From an uncultured Bacteroidia bacterium (lineage in GTDB: Bacteria > Bacteroidota > Bacteroidia > Bacteroidales > UBA932), in assembly GCA_902769525.1 (NCBI GenBank), contig CACXPG010000002.1:1-64000 (forward strand): a stretch of DNA of 64,000 nucleotides. The letters run 5' to 3'. Below, in pieces: positions 42,380 through 51,200 of this stretch. Below the pieces are notes generated by a model. That model had not been told where the DNA came from, did not search any database, and saw nothing but the letters and a program-made list of their open reading frames with translations. Within the stretch, counting starts at the first letter, position 1. The number at the start of each line of letters is the position of its first letter. The position numbers were made by a program, and so were the translations under genes.

Positions 42380-43462
42380 TTATTTCATCATTTTCTTGAG
42401 TTCTCTTACAACCTCGTCCGGAGCAGGAATGATTCCGCCAAGACGTCCGTAGTGGTTTACAGGAATCTTTCCGTTTACAGCAAGGCGGATGTCCTCCACC
42501 ATCTGGCCGGCGTTGATTTCAAGAGAAAGTATACCCTTTACCTTGTTGGAAAGAGCCTCGATTTCCTTGTATGGGAACGGCCAAAGGGTGATTGGACGAA
42601 GCAGTCCGACCTTTATGCCTTCCTTTCTTGCATCCTCGATAGCCTTCTTGGCGATTCTGGCAGCGGAACCGAATGCGCAGATAGCGTATTCAGCATCCTC
42701 GAGCATGAATTCCTCGAACCTTACTTCCTTCTCCTGGATCTCTGCATATTTCTTCTGGATGCGGATGTTGATCTCCTCCATCTTTGCAGGGTCCAGCTCA
42801 AGGGAAGTGATTACGTTAGGCTTTCTTGTCTTAGGTCTTCCGGTAGCAGCCCAAGGGCACTCCTTGATAATCTGCTCCTCGGTCCTTCTCGGCTTGAAAG
42901 GAGGAAGTACAACCTTCTCCATCATCTGGCCGATAACACCGTCTGAAAGAATCATTGCAGGGTTTCTGTACTTGAATGCAAGTTCAAATGCAAGATCCAC
43001 GAAATCAGCGGTCTCCTGAACTGAAGAAGGAGCCAGGACTATCAGGTGATAGTCTCCGTGTCCACCTCCCTTGCAGCTCTGGAAGTAGTCTGCCTGGCTA
43101 GGCTGGATGGTTCCCAGACCTGGGCCGCCGCGGCTTACGTTAACAACAAGACAAGGAATCTCGCAGCCGGCCATATAGGACAGGCCTTCCTGCATAAGGC
43201 TGATACCAGGGCTGGAAGAAGAGGTCATAACCTTCTTTCCGCAGCCTGCTCCGCCGTAAACCATGTTGATAGAAGAAGTCTCACTCTCAGCCTGGACAAC
43301 TACCATACCGGTGGTTTCCCAAGGTTTCTGCTCGGCAAGGGTCTCGAGCACTTCGCTCTGAGGAGTGATTGGATACCCGAAGTATCCGTCACAGCCGCAA
43401 CGGATTGCCGCATGGGCAATGGCCTCGTTGCCTTTCATCAAAGTAATTTCCTGATCTGCCAT
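42380..43462 (-). CDS. vorB: 3-methyl-2-oxobutanoate dehydrogenase subunit VorB (2-oxoacid:ferredoxin oxidoreductase alpha subunit)
   Basis: The 360-residue alpha subunit shows MKGNEAIAHAAIRCGCDGYF, GYPITPQSEVLETLAE, VQAESETSSINMVYGGAGCG and a late LRPITLWPFPYKEIEAL, typical of VorB/KorA. Together with the other subunits it oxidises 3-methyl-2-oxobutanoate and similar acids formed by transamination of valine, leucine and isoleucine. The ferredoxin-like subunit lies three bases upstream and the beta subunit 12 bases downstream. Confidence 0.93.
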   Translation of the reverse strand: MADQEITLMKGNEAIAHAAIRCGCDGYFGYPITPQSEVLETLAEQKPWETTGMVVVQAESETSSINMVYGGAGCGKKVMTSSSSPGISLMQEGLSYMAGCEIPCLVVNVSRGGPGLGTIQPSQADYFQSCKGGGHGDYHLIVLAPSSVQETADFVDLAFELAFKYRNPAMILSDGVIGQMMEKVVLPPFKPRRTEEQIIKECPWAATGRPKTRKPNVITSLELDPAKMEEINIRIQKKYAEIQEKEVRFEEFMLEDAEYAICAFGSAARIAKKAIEDARKEGIKVGLLRPITLWPFPYKEIEALSNKVKGILSLEINAGQMVEDIRLAVNGKIPVNHYGRLGGIIPAPDEVVRELKKMMK

Positions 43463-43465
43463 AAT

Positions 43466-43696
43466 TTATTCCTCCTTTTTACGGTAGACGGTTATACATC
43501 CGTCAGGACAAACTACAGCACAAGAGGTACAGCCGGTGCAAGTGTCTTCCTTGACGGTGACGGCATAGTTGTACCCCTTACGGTTAACGCTCTTGTCGCT
43601 CAGAGCGAGAACCTGGAATGGACACGCAACCACACACAAGCCGCATCCCTTGCAGCGCTCGGTGTTGATTACGGTCGCACCTTTCATCTTAGCCAT
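43466..43696 (-). CDS. 2-oxoacid:ferredoxin oxidoreductase, 4Fe-4S ferredoxin (delta) subunit
   Basis: The 76-residue protein has two 4Fe-4S motifs: Cys15, Cys18, Cys21 with Cys25 (CKGCGLCVVACP) and Cys53, Cys56, Cys59 with Cys63 (CTGCTSCAVVCP). It carries electrons from the catalytic subunits to free ferredoxin. It lies between the TPR gene and vorB. Confidence 0.94.
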   Translation of the reverse strand: MAKMKGATVINTERCKGCGLCVVACPFQVLALSDKSVNRKGYNYAVTVKEDTCTGCTSCAVVCPDGCITVYRKKEE

Positions 43697-43725
43697 AGTG
43701 TTATAATTAGTATTGGTTTGAATTT

Positions 43726-43998
43726 CTATTGGTTATACATATCCTTGTTGAAGAAGTCCAGTATGTCGTTAGCCATCTGGTAAGCCTGCTTTGCGGGGGA
43801 GTCCGGGTTTATCGCCATAGCCTGAAGGTAGTTGTTTATGGCTCCCTGCCAGTCCCCTTTCTTGCGGTAGGCGTTGCCCAGGATGTAATAGGCGAAGTCA
43901 AGTTCCTCCGTCTGGGTGGAAATGTATTTTTCCGCCTCAGCGATGGCCTTGTCGGCGCCTTCCTCGTAGAGTATGGTCTCCAGTTCCAGGGCAGTCAT
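43726..43998 (-). CDS. Small TPR-repeat protein in the Vor operon
   Basis: This 90-residue protein contains one clear TPR-like pair (ELDFAYYILGNAYRKKGDWQ and GAINNYLQAMAINPDSPAKQ). No signal peptide or catalytic motif is seen. It is conserved in position between ilvE and the ferredoxin subunit in this operon, so it may be a scaffold for the enzyme complex. The function is inferred from position. Confidence 0.82.
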   Translation of the reverse strand: MTALELETILYEEGADKAIAEAEKYISTQTEELDFAYYILGNAYRKKGDWQGAINNYLQAMAINPDSPAKQAYQMANDILDFFNKDMYNQ

Positions 43999-44017
43999 CT
44001 GTCTTCTTCCCAGAGGA

Positions 44018-45055
44018 TTAGCAATCTACAAACATAACCCAGCCGAAGCGGTCTTCCAGGGTTCCTTTCTGGATGCCGATAATCTGGTCGTACAGGGCAC
44101 GTGACTTCACGCCGCACTCCTGGGTGAAGTTGTAAACGTGGCAAGGATTCTCGTCTTCCAGGCGTACCTTGTCGTCAATCCTGCAGATAGGAGTTATAAC
44201 CACTGCGGTTCCGCAAGAGTTTACCTCGTCAACCTCAGCCAGTTCAGTCACAGGAATATGCCTCATCTCAACGTTCATTCCAAGGTCAGCTGCAACTGTT
44301 CTCAGGCTGGCGTTGGTGATGGATGGAAGCACGCTGTCACTGTCCGGAGTGATGTAGGTGTTGCCCTTTATCGCGAAGAAGTTGGAAGATCCGAACTCCT
44401 CGATATACTTGTGAGTCAAAGCATCGGTGAACAGAAGCTCACGGTAACCCTGCCTGTGGGCCAGGTTGTAAGGATGGAGGCTCTGGGCGTAGTTTGCGCC
44501 GATCTTGTAGCTTCCGGATCCGTTAGGAGCGGCACGGTCGTGGTTCCTTGCAATGACTGCTGTACCCGGAACAAGGATCTTGTCTCCAGAGTAAGTTCCT
44601 ACAGGAGAAGCCATTACAATGAATGTAGACTCTGCTGAAGAACGGATACCGAGCTGAGGGTTGCTTCCGATAAGAAGAGGCCTCAGATAGAGAGATGCTG
44701 TTGTTTCATATGGCGGAATGTACTCCGCATTCTTCTCTACAGCCATTACGCACATCTGAACAAACTGCTCTATTGAAGGAGCGGCCAGATCCAGGAACTT
44801 TGCGCTGCGGATCATTCTCTTTGCATTCTCTTCCGGGCGGAACAGACGAACCTTTCCGTCCACTCCCCTGAAGGCCTTCATACCCTCGAAGCAGGAAGAT
44901 CCATAGTGCAGAACGCCTGCATAAGCGCTCAAAGCAATGTTGAAATCAGATGAAAGCACAGGAGCGGACCATTTGCCGTCCTTGAATGTGCTGTAGACAA
45001 TGTAATCTGTCTTAGTGTAAGAGAAAGACATCTTTCCCCATTCTAGATTCTTCAT
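44018..45055 (-). CDS. ilvE: Branched-chain amino acid aminotransferase
   Basis: The 345-residue PLP enzyme has the fold-type IV pattern: LHYGSSCFEGMKAFRGVDGK, MIRSAKFLDLAAPS, YLRPLLIGSNPQLGI, and GSYKIGANYAQSL with the PLP lysine near 184. EFGSSNFFAIKG follows. It interconverts Val, Leu and Ile with their 2-oxoacids. As the first gene of the operon it feeds the Vor complex downstream. The promoter TTTG-N19-TATATTTG is excellent. Confidence 0.94.
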   Translation of the reverse strand: MKNLEWGKMSFSYTKTDYIVYSTFKDGKWSAPVLSSDFNIALSAYAGVLHYGSSCFEGMKAFRGVDGKVRLFRPEENAKRMIRSAKFLDLAAPSIEQFVQMCVMAVEKNAEYIPPYETTASLYLRPLLIGSNPQLGIRSSAESTFIVMASPVGTYSGDKILVPGTAVIARNHDRAAPNGSGSYKIGANYAQSLHPYNLAHRQGYRELLFTDALTHKYIEEFGSSNFFAIKGNTYITPDSDSVLPSITNASLRTVAADLGMNVEMRHIPVTELAEVDEVNSCGTAVVITPICRIDDKVRLEDENPCHVYNFTQECGVKSRALYDQIIGIQKGTLEDRFGWVMFVDC

Positions 45056-45099
45056 ATTCTATTCTAAAAATAAAATTTGCTATTGGTTTATAGTAGTCA

Positions 45100-45130
45100 C
45101 AAATATAACGAATTTTCAACTCAACGCAAA
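45100..45130 (-). promoter_or_regulatory. Promoter of the ilvE-vor operon
   Basis: On the minus strand TTTG (45130-45127), a 19-base spacer and TATATTTG (45107-45100) match the Bacteroidota consensus exactly. The ilvE start codon is 45 bases downstream. Confidence 0.7.
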
Positions 45131-45207
45131 AAAATCGAAATAATTTTTAAGCAAAAATCAAGAAATCAACAAATTTTTCCACAAAGAACACATTTCCCCT
45201 TTTTAAG

Positions 45208-45215
45208 TATCTTTG
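45208..45215 (+). promoter_or_regulatory. Bacteroidota -7 box of the AtoE-like transporter gene
   Basis: TATCTTTG lies 20 bases before the ATG at 45236. No TTTG was seen 19-21 bases upstream. Confidence 0.45.
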
Positions 45216-45235
45216 CGGGCATAAAATAAAGTCCT

Positions 45236-46582
45236 ATGTTTCAGAGAATAATCAACTCCTGTGTAAAACTGGTCCAGAAATACCTCCCGGATCCGTTCAT
45301 TTTTGCGGTAATCCTTACCCTTATTGCAGCCTGCATCGCGATGCCTGTCTGCCACCAGAGCCCGATAGAAGTCATAGAACACTGGGGCAACGGCGTGTGG
45401 AGCCTTCTGGCCTTTGCAATGCAGATGGCTTTGGTTCTGGTCTGCGGCTCTACCCTGGCTTCTGCACCAATAATAAAGAAAGGTATCAGCGCCCTGGCTT
45501 CCCTGCCAAAGTCCCCTGCCGGAGCAATCGCTTTGGTTACAGGTATATCTGCAGTGGCCTGCTGGCTCAACTGGGGTTTCGGCCTTATCGTGGGAGTGAT
45601 TTTCGCCAAGGAAATTGCCAAGAAACTCCGAGGAGTTGACTACCGCCTTCTGATTGCTTCCGCCTACAGCGGCTTCGTTGTATGGCATGCCGGCCTTTCC
45701 GGAAGTATTCCTTTGACTATGGCCACTCCTGGCGCCGGCCTGAAGGAAATCACCCGTGGAGCCGTTGGGAACCCGGTTCCTATTTCCAGCACCATCCTGG
45801 ACCCTCACAACCTGATAATTGTTGCCATCGTGATAGTGGCCCTGATACTTGTCAACTCCCTGATGCACCCAAAAGGAGAGAATGTCATCGCGATAGATCC
45901 TGCCCTCCTGAAAGAAGAAGAGCCTGCTCCTAAGGCAAAGGCCACTTCCCCTGCCGAGCATCTGGAAAACAGCAGGATACTGAGCTGGATCATCTCGATT
46001 ATGGGCTTCGCCTTCCTGATAATCAAACTCACCAAGGGAGGCAGCATAGACCTTAACTTCGTGATCATGCTCTTCCTGTTTGCCGGTATCATCCTTCACG
46101 GAAACCCTCTGTCATACGTGAGAGCATTCGGAAAAAGCGCCACTGGAGCCGCAGGAATCCTGCTCCAGTTCCCGTTCTACGCCGGTATCATGGGTATAAT
46201 AATGGGTACGGGAGAAAGCGGAATCTGCCTTGGAACCGAGGTCAGCAACGCCTGCATCTCCATCTCCAACCACACCACCTACCCGCTTCTGACCTTCCTC
46301 TGCGCAGCCATCCTGAACATGTTCGTTCCTTCAGGCGGCGGCCACTGGGCAATCCAGGCCCCTATTATGTTCACTGCAGGCGCCCAGCTTGACGTTGACC
46401 CTGGCCTTACGGGAATGGCCATCAGCTGGGGAGACGCCTGGACAAACCTCATCCAGCCGTTCTGGGCACTGCCTGCACTGGCCATAGCAAAGCTCAACGC
46501 AAGGGACATCATGGGATTCTGCCTGATAGACCTGGTAGTAACCGGCGCTATCATCTGCACCGGCCTTCTGGTCTGGGCCTAG
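45236..46582 (+). CDS. AtoE-family (TIGR00366) short-chain fatty acid transporter
   Basis: The 448-residue membrane protein begins NSCVKLVQKYLPDPFIFAVI, followed by some ten hydrophobic segments and the conserved GVIFAKEIAKKL, YSGFVVWHAGLSGSIPLTMA, GESGICLG and VPSGGGHWAIQAPIMFTAG. The family includes AtoE, proposed to move short-chain fatty acids such as butyrate. Next to an operon that makes branched-chain acyl-CoA it could export isobutyrate or isovalerate. The substrate is inferred. Confidence 0.9.
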   Translation: MFQRIINSCVKLVQKYLPDPFIFAVILTLIAACIAMPVCHQSPIEVIEHWGNGVWSLLAFAMQMALVLVCGSTLASAPIIKKGISALASLPKSPAGAIALVTGISAVACWLNWGFGLIVGVIFAKEIAKKLRGVDYRLLIASAYSGFVVWHAGLSGSIPLTMATPGAGLKEITRGAVGNPVPISSTILDPHNLIIVAIVIVALILVNSLMHPKGENVIAIDPALLKEEEPAPKAKATSPAEHLENSRILSWIISIMGFAFLIIKLTKGGSIDLNFVIMLFLFAGIILHGNPLSYVRAFGKSATGAAGILLQFPFYAGIMGIIMGTGESGICLGTEVSNACISISNHTTYPLLTFLCAAILNMFVPSGGGHWAIQAPIMFTAGAQLDVDPGLTGMAISWGDAWTNLIQPFWALPALAIAKLNARDIMGFCLIDLVVTGAIICTGLLVWA

Positions 46583-46616
46583 ACAATAATGTCCTTTAAT
46601 GCCCAAGGATGCAAGT

Positions 46617-46715
46617 CTACACTATTTTTGGGACTACTACAGTCTCTACAGATGTTCCTGTTTTTGCTTTTTTAGCTTTTTCTTCAGAGTTATTTACTAC
46701 ATACCATCTCCCCAT
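46617..46715 (-). other. Unassigned 32-codon ORF in the intergenic region
   Basis: ATG at 46715 to TAG at 46617 encodes 32 residues (MGRWYVVNNSEEKAKKAKTG, then TSVETVVVPKIV). The frame is open upstream to 46748 but has no earlier start. It could be the end of a lost gene or a small protein gene. An inverted repeat (46704-46741) overlaps its start. No relatives are known to me. Confidence 0.3.
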
Positions 46716-46741
46716 TATTAACTGTTTAAAAATGGGGATGG
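46704..46741. repeat. Inverted repeat in the intergenic region after the AtoE-like gene
   Basis: CCATCTCCCCATT and AATGGGGATGG pair with one bulged base around a loop of about 14 bases. There is no T-run on either side. It might be a weak terminator for the AtoE-like gene or an RNA structure. Confidence 0.35.
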
Positions 46742-46809
46742 GGACAACCTAAATTGGTGAAAATTGCCTTTAATTTTTCTTTATTTTTCCATTTTTTTAA
46801 TTCGTGCCT

Positions 46810-47523
46810 TTATAAGGATAAATCTGAATCTTTGATTTTAACTTTTCTATACTCGTATGAGACACTGCTTAGAGTTTGCAATGGTTTACCTTCCTTTGTG
46901 TATTTTCTACAAATACTTACTTCTTTGAGAGTATCTTTTGAGTATTTTAAAACAAAATCCGTTGTGTCTCTATCTGAACCTACGACAAACTCTTGTAACA
47001 AACGATTCTTAATTTTGATAGAAACATCTTTAATTATCCTGTTATTCAAGCCAAAAGAAGAAAGACTATTACTTCCAATTTTATTTCGCACTCCACGATA
47101 AATTATAGTAGAATCTGTCAAACTTAAACTAACATCCCCCCACATTAGCAAAGTGTCCAGCACACCATAATACACGGAATTCATACGAAATAGATCAAAA
47201 TCAAAGTCTCGCACAGTTCCCTTATAATAATTAGGATCTTCATAAAAACTACTATCGTCTTTTGATGTGCTGTGCACACGCCGCAGGCCGAAAACCCAAT
47301 CAAACTTCTCGATATCAGACGGAAACAAGACTCTCTCATATCTGCTGGTTTCTTCAGATAGACTTACAGGACACCTCTTGTAGACAGGTGAGTTCTCTTT
47401 ACAAAGATATTCAACAAATATGTCATCATTTATATGATAACTAACAGATATACTGGTATAATTATTTGAAGAACAGGAAGCTATAATTAATATGAGCACG
47501 ACGAATAATTTTAAAACTTTCAT
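46810..47523 (-). CDS. Lipoprotein of low GC content, probable immunity protein of a displaced RHS toxin tip
   Basis: The 237-residue product has a lipoprotein signal peptide (VLILIIASC, Cys17) followed by an unassigned, mainly beta domain rich in Ser, Tyr and Asp. The base composition is far more AT-rich than neighbouring housekeeping genes. It starts 12 bases after the stop of a relic toxin tip (47536-47685), the standard arrangement for polymorphic-toxin tip and immunity pairs. An immunity role against an exported toxin is inferred from that position. Confidence 0.65.
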   Translation of the reverse strand: MKVLKLFVVLILIIASCSSNNYTSISVSYHINDDIFVEYLCKENSPVYKRCPVSLSEETSRYERVLFPSDIEKFDWVFGLRRVHSTSKDDSSFYEDPNYYKGTVRDFDFDLFRMNSVYYGVLDTLLMWGDVSLSLTDSTIIYRGVRNKIGSNSLSSFGLNNRIIKDVSIKIKNRLLQEFVVGSDRDTTDFVLKYSKDTLKEVSICRKYTKEGKPLQTLSSVSYEYRKVKIKDSDLSL

Positions 47524-47535
47524 TAGTACTATGTG

Positions 47536-47685
47536 TTAAAATGGTTTCTTTCTGTATAATAGGATGCGTTCTGCTCTTTCCTTAGCATTATTCCAGCTAT
47601 CCCAATCCTTAAATATCCAAATAACAGGTTCAAATCTGTGATAATATCTACGGATCCTTGCTATAATACCAGAGCCAAGGTTGTA
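47536..47685 (-). pseudogene. Displaced C-terminal fragment of a toxin tip
   Basis: An open frame of 49 codons without a start runs to TAA at 47536: YNLGSGIIARIRRYYHRFEP, then VIWIFKDWDSWNNAKERAER and ILLYRKKPF. It is AT-rich, has a natural C terminus, and is followed 12 bases later by a lipoprotein gene. It fits the pattern of an older RHS toxin tip left behind when a new tip was inserted. Its fold is unknown. Confidence 0.5.
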
Positions 47686-47780
47686 TTATTAAAAGTAATG
47701 CTTCCGAAGCTAATGACTCTTTGAAAAATAAAAACTGCACGAAGAATGGAGGAGGGCACAAATAACGGGAGTATTATACT

Positions 47781-48269
47781 TTACAATTCCAATAACCATT
47801 TTTTTTGTATTTGTTTGATTTCTTTTGTTGTCAGATTAATCTCGAAACTAGGATTAGATATAGAACCGCCTAAAGATGTCTGAATATCAGATGATAATTC
47901 TTTGAGCATTTCCTCATTATTCCACGGGTCTTTTTTTATCAGAAAAACTCTGACGATTATATCATTACCTTTAGTATATGAGTAATATTGCCTATAATAA
48001 CTCTTTAAATCGTATTCTATTCGTCGAGGGAAATGAGGAGTAGCCATATATAAACGGTTGAATTTATGAATATTGTATTCTAAAATGCTTTCAACTTCTT
48101 TGATTTGAGATTCATCTAAAGAATATCTGTTTTCTTCTGGAGGAAAACCGTGTATGTGGAATTCCTTAGGAAAAGAAAAACCTTCATAATTATGTCCAAT
48201 GATGTGTTTGCTTTCTTGAGAAAAAGCAGAAATGCTTATAAAAAAGCAAAAAAGAAATAATAATCTCAT
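47781..48269 (-). CDS. Probable immunity protein of the M91-type RHS toxin
   Basis: The 162-residue product has a Sec signal peptide (LFLFCFFISISAFSQ) and a small domain of unknown fold (HIIGHNYEGFSFPKEF, ESILEYNIHKFNRLY, IVRVFLIKKDPW). It overlaps the stop of the RHS toxin gene by four bases (48266-48269), so it is translated with it. It is AT-rich like the toxin tip. An immunity role in the periplasm is inferred from position and composition. Confidence 0.7.
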   Translation of the reverse strand: MRLLFLFCFFISISAFSQESKHIIGHNYEGFSFPKEFHIHGFPPEENRYSLDESQIKEVESILEYNIHKFNRLYMATPHFPRRIEYDLKSYYRQYYSYTKGNDIIVRVFLIKKDPWNNEEMLKELSSDIQTSLGGSISNPSFEINLTTKEIKQIQKKWLLEL

Positions 48270-51200
48270 CGTTTTATATTAGGATAATTAATAGGTTTAT
48301 TGTCACTAGTAAGAAGTCTAGGTCCAAATGGAGCAGGATTACCAGACGATATATCTACGAAGTAATAAGCTCTTAGTGAAATACCAGCTTGTTGTCTAAT
48401 TAAATTCTCTCGATAGACCGCATTCCATTCGGACTTAAGCAATCCATTGTACTCATACTCATATACGACACCTATATTAAAATTTGTAATACTTAAAGGC
48501 TCGCCTTCTGCATATCTTCCAGCATGGAGAAGACCATTGTTGGAGTCACTGGCATGTGCCATTTCATGCCCAAGTCCAATAAAAGGTGGCCTATACATAG
48601 TACCATCCAAATTAAAACCAGAATACAATATAAGAGGATTCCAGTATATTGTACCACCAGATCCTTTTGGTTCAACTTCTATTCCAACATAATTTAAATA
48701 GTCATATAACTTAGATGCGGCATATTTACTATCATCTGGTTTAAAACCATTATCATTTCTATATTCAATATAAAAACCATAATCCGACTGTTGCAAATCA
48801 TCAATGATTCTTTTACCTTCTTCAGTAGCAGCAAGTTGCTCTAACCCCATTATTACATCACTAATGAAATCATGCTGTTTACCTTCATATAAAGATCCGT
48901 CAGGATTATACAATGAGCCATTCATATACAAATATTGTGCATCACGATATTTAACCCACAGACTATCTCCTCTGAAGTCAATTAATGAAACAGGATTCCC
49001 TGCGCAATAGTTATATGGTGTCAACGGCAGGTATTTCTCCGCTTTCGGGTCAATGTTGAACCACCTTGCAATGGTCTGGTCGTATTGCCTGAAGCCGTAG
49101 TCCAGGTAGTCTGTTCCGGCTGCGGTCTGGAGCTCCTTTCCGTTGTAGATGTCTCGCCTTGCAGGGGTGGAGGAGATGTATCCTGCGTAGAGTTGCGGCA
49201 GCCTTTCCGTTAGTGTAGGATAAGCCTTTCCCTGGTTCATCTGCAGGCCGAACGGATAGTACGCGTTCCTTTCCAGGATGTCTCCCTGGGCGTTCAGCAT
49301 CACCCTCGTGCTTCCCAGATGGTCTTTGACGAAGAAGGCTGTTGTGTAGTCGTATGTGTTTTGGGTTCCGCTCTGCTTCCTTACAATCATTATCCTTCCG
49401 CCGTCAGTGTCAATGCCTTCAAGGTATGAGTACACCGTGTTTCCAGCCTTGGCTGTGGCGTAGAAGAACGGCCCGATGTAAACCCTACCGTTGTTGTCAG
49501 GGTCTATTACCTTGTACTTTGTCCCGTCCGCCAGGTAATGGTAGGTTGAAAGCAGCGTGTCGTTCCTGGAAACGGTGCTTACGAGGTTGTTGATGTCGTA
49601 AGTGAGGGAAATGTTTCTCAAGGCGTCCAGCGTCATGTTCCCGTTGCCGTCATACTGGTAGTCTGCCGTTCCTGCAAGATGTTTCAGGCGGTTGCCGTCA
49701 TAGGAGTAGATGAAGTTGTCCTTGATTGTGGCGTTGCCGTTCCCGTATCTTGTGAGGGTGAGGATGTTACCGTTGCGGTCGTATGTCAGGTTTTTCTCCG
49801 TGAAGATGTTGTTTGGGTTCACGCTGAATCCGGCATACCTTGCGCTTTCCGTGAGCCTTCCGAAACTGTCATAGGAGTATGCGTAGATATATCTGTCCGC
49901 CGTGTTTCCCGGCAGGGTGAAGTCCGTCCCGTTGGAGAACTGGGTGGTCTCCCATTCCGTAATCAGGCCGTCGTATGACTTTGTTGTGGAAGCTTTCTGG
50001 GCATCGTGGTACCTCAGTGTCTGGGAATAGAGATTTGCAATGTCAGACTGGGAGGTGCCTTTTTTCAGCACGTCTGTCTGTGTTGTCATCCATCCCTGTA
50101 TGTTATAGTTCAGGGTTGTTGAAAGGACAGGCGTGGTTGCAGATGGTGAGAGGGCGTATGAATCAGCCTGTGAAGTCTTTCCACGTTCCGTTCCCGTGAG
50201 CCGTCCCAACTCGTCGTAGGTGTAGTTGACAGCGGAGAAGGTCTTCGCTATAGGGTTGGTGCTTGGGTTCTGCGAGGTGTTCATCCTTGCAGTGGAAGAA
50301 AGCTTCCTTCCGCGTGAGTCGTAGTTGAAGGTCTGCACCAGAGTCTGGTTTCCTGCCCTGGAGCAAGTCTGGACGGTCGTGAGCGGATTTCCGGTAAAGT
50401 CATACTTCACGCTTGTCCTCATTGTCTCTCCGTCCGGCTCTCTTTCCACGGTCTGAATGACCCTTCCCTTGCTGTCATAGTAGTATGCCCTCTCGCGGTA
50501 TCTTCTCAGGTTTTGAGAGCTGTTTATTGTGTTAAGGTTTAGGGTCTTGTCATAGAGGAGGAGTGATGCCGTCCTGCTGTCAATGTCAGCTGTCTCGGCC
50601 ACTCCGCTTACCGGAGAGAAGGCCAGGTATGAAGGTATGTCCGGGCTGTAGCGGTTTCCGCTAAGTGTGTTCCCCGCATTTCCGAAAGTGGCGGAAGTGA
50701 GTGTAATGTTTCCAGCGTTGTCGAAAATGGCAGGATAAGGGCTCTGGTCGAACAGGCCCTGAATCTGGGCCCTTGTCCTCTGACTGCCCGTCCCGGAGAA
50801 TATCATTGTGGCCGTTGTCCTTGAGAGGCTGTCGTATCTTGTGAGGATCCAGCGGTTCTGTGCTCTCAGTGTGGAGTCCTGCGTTGCCACGAGCCTTCCC
50901 GCAGGGTCATAGACCATGTACTCGAACCCCTTCCCCGGAATCCTCTTCTCCGTCATCTGTCCTTTTCCGTCATAGTTGCATATGAAGCAGAACTTCCGGG
51001 CGGTGGAGTCACTCTGGCTGAATGTGCAAGGGTTGGCAGAAGAGGCGCTTGCCGCCAAGACCTTTATCCTTGCCGTGGCCTCCGGCTGGAGAACCCACCT
51101 GAGCTGCCTCCTGCTGTCATAAACGTAATAAGTTTCCTGGATTTGACTTCCTGAACCGCTGGCCGTAAGGATAGGTCTGTCATCTGAATCCTTGAATTCA

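Noticed and set aside
46704-46741. Terminator of the AtoE-like gene.
   Set aside because: The stem is good but lacks a T-run on either strand, so it is listed only as an inverted repeat.
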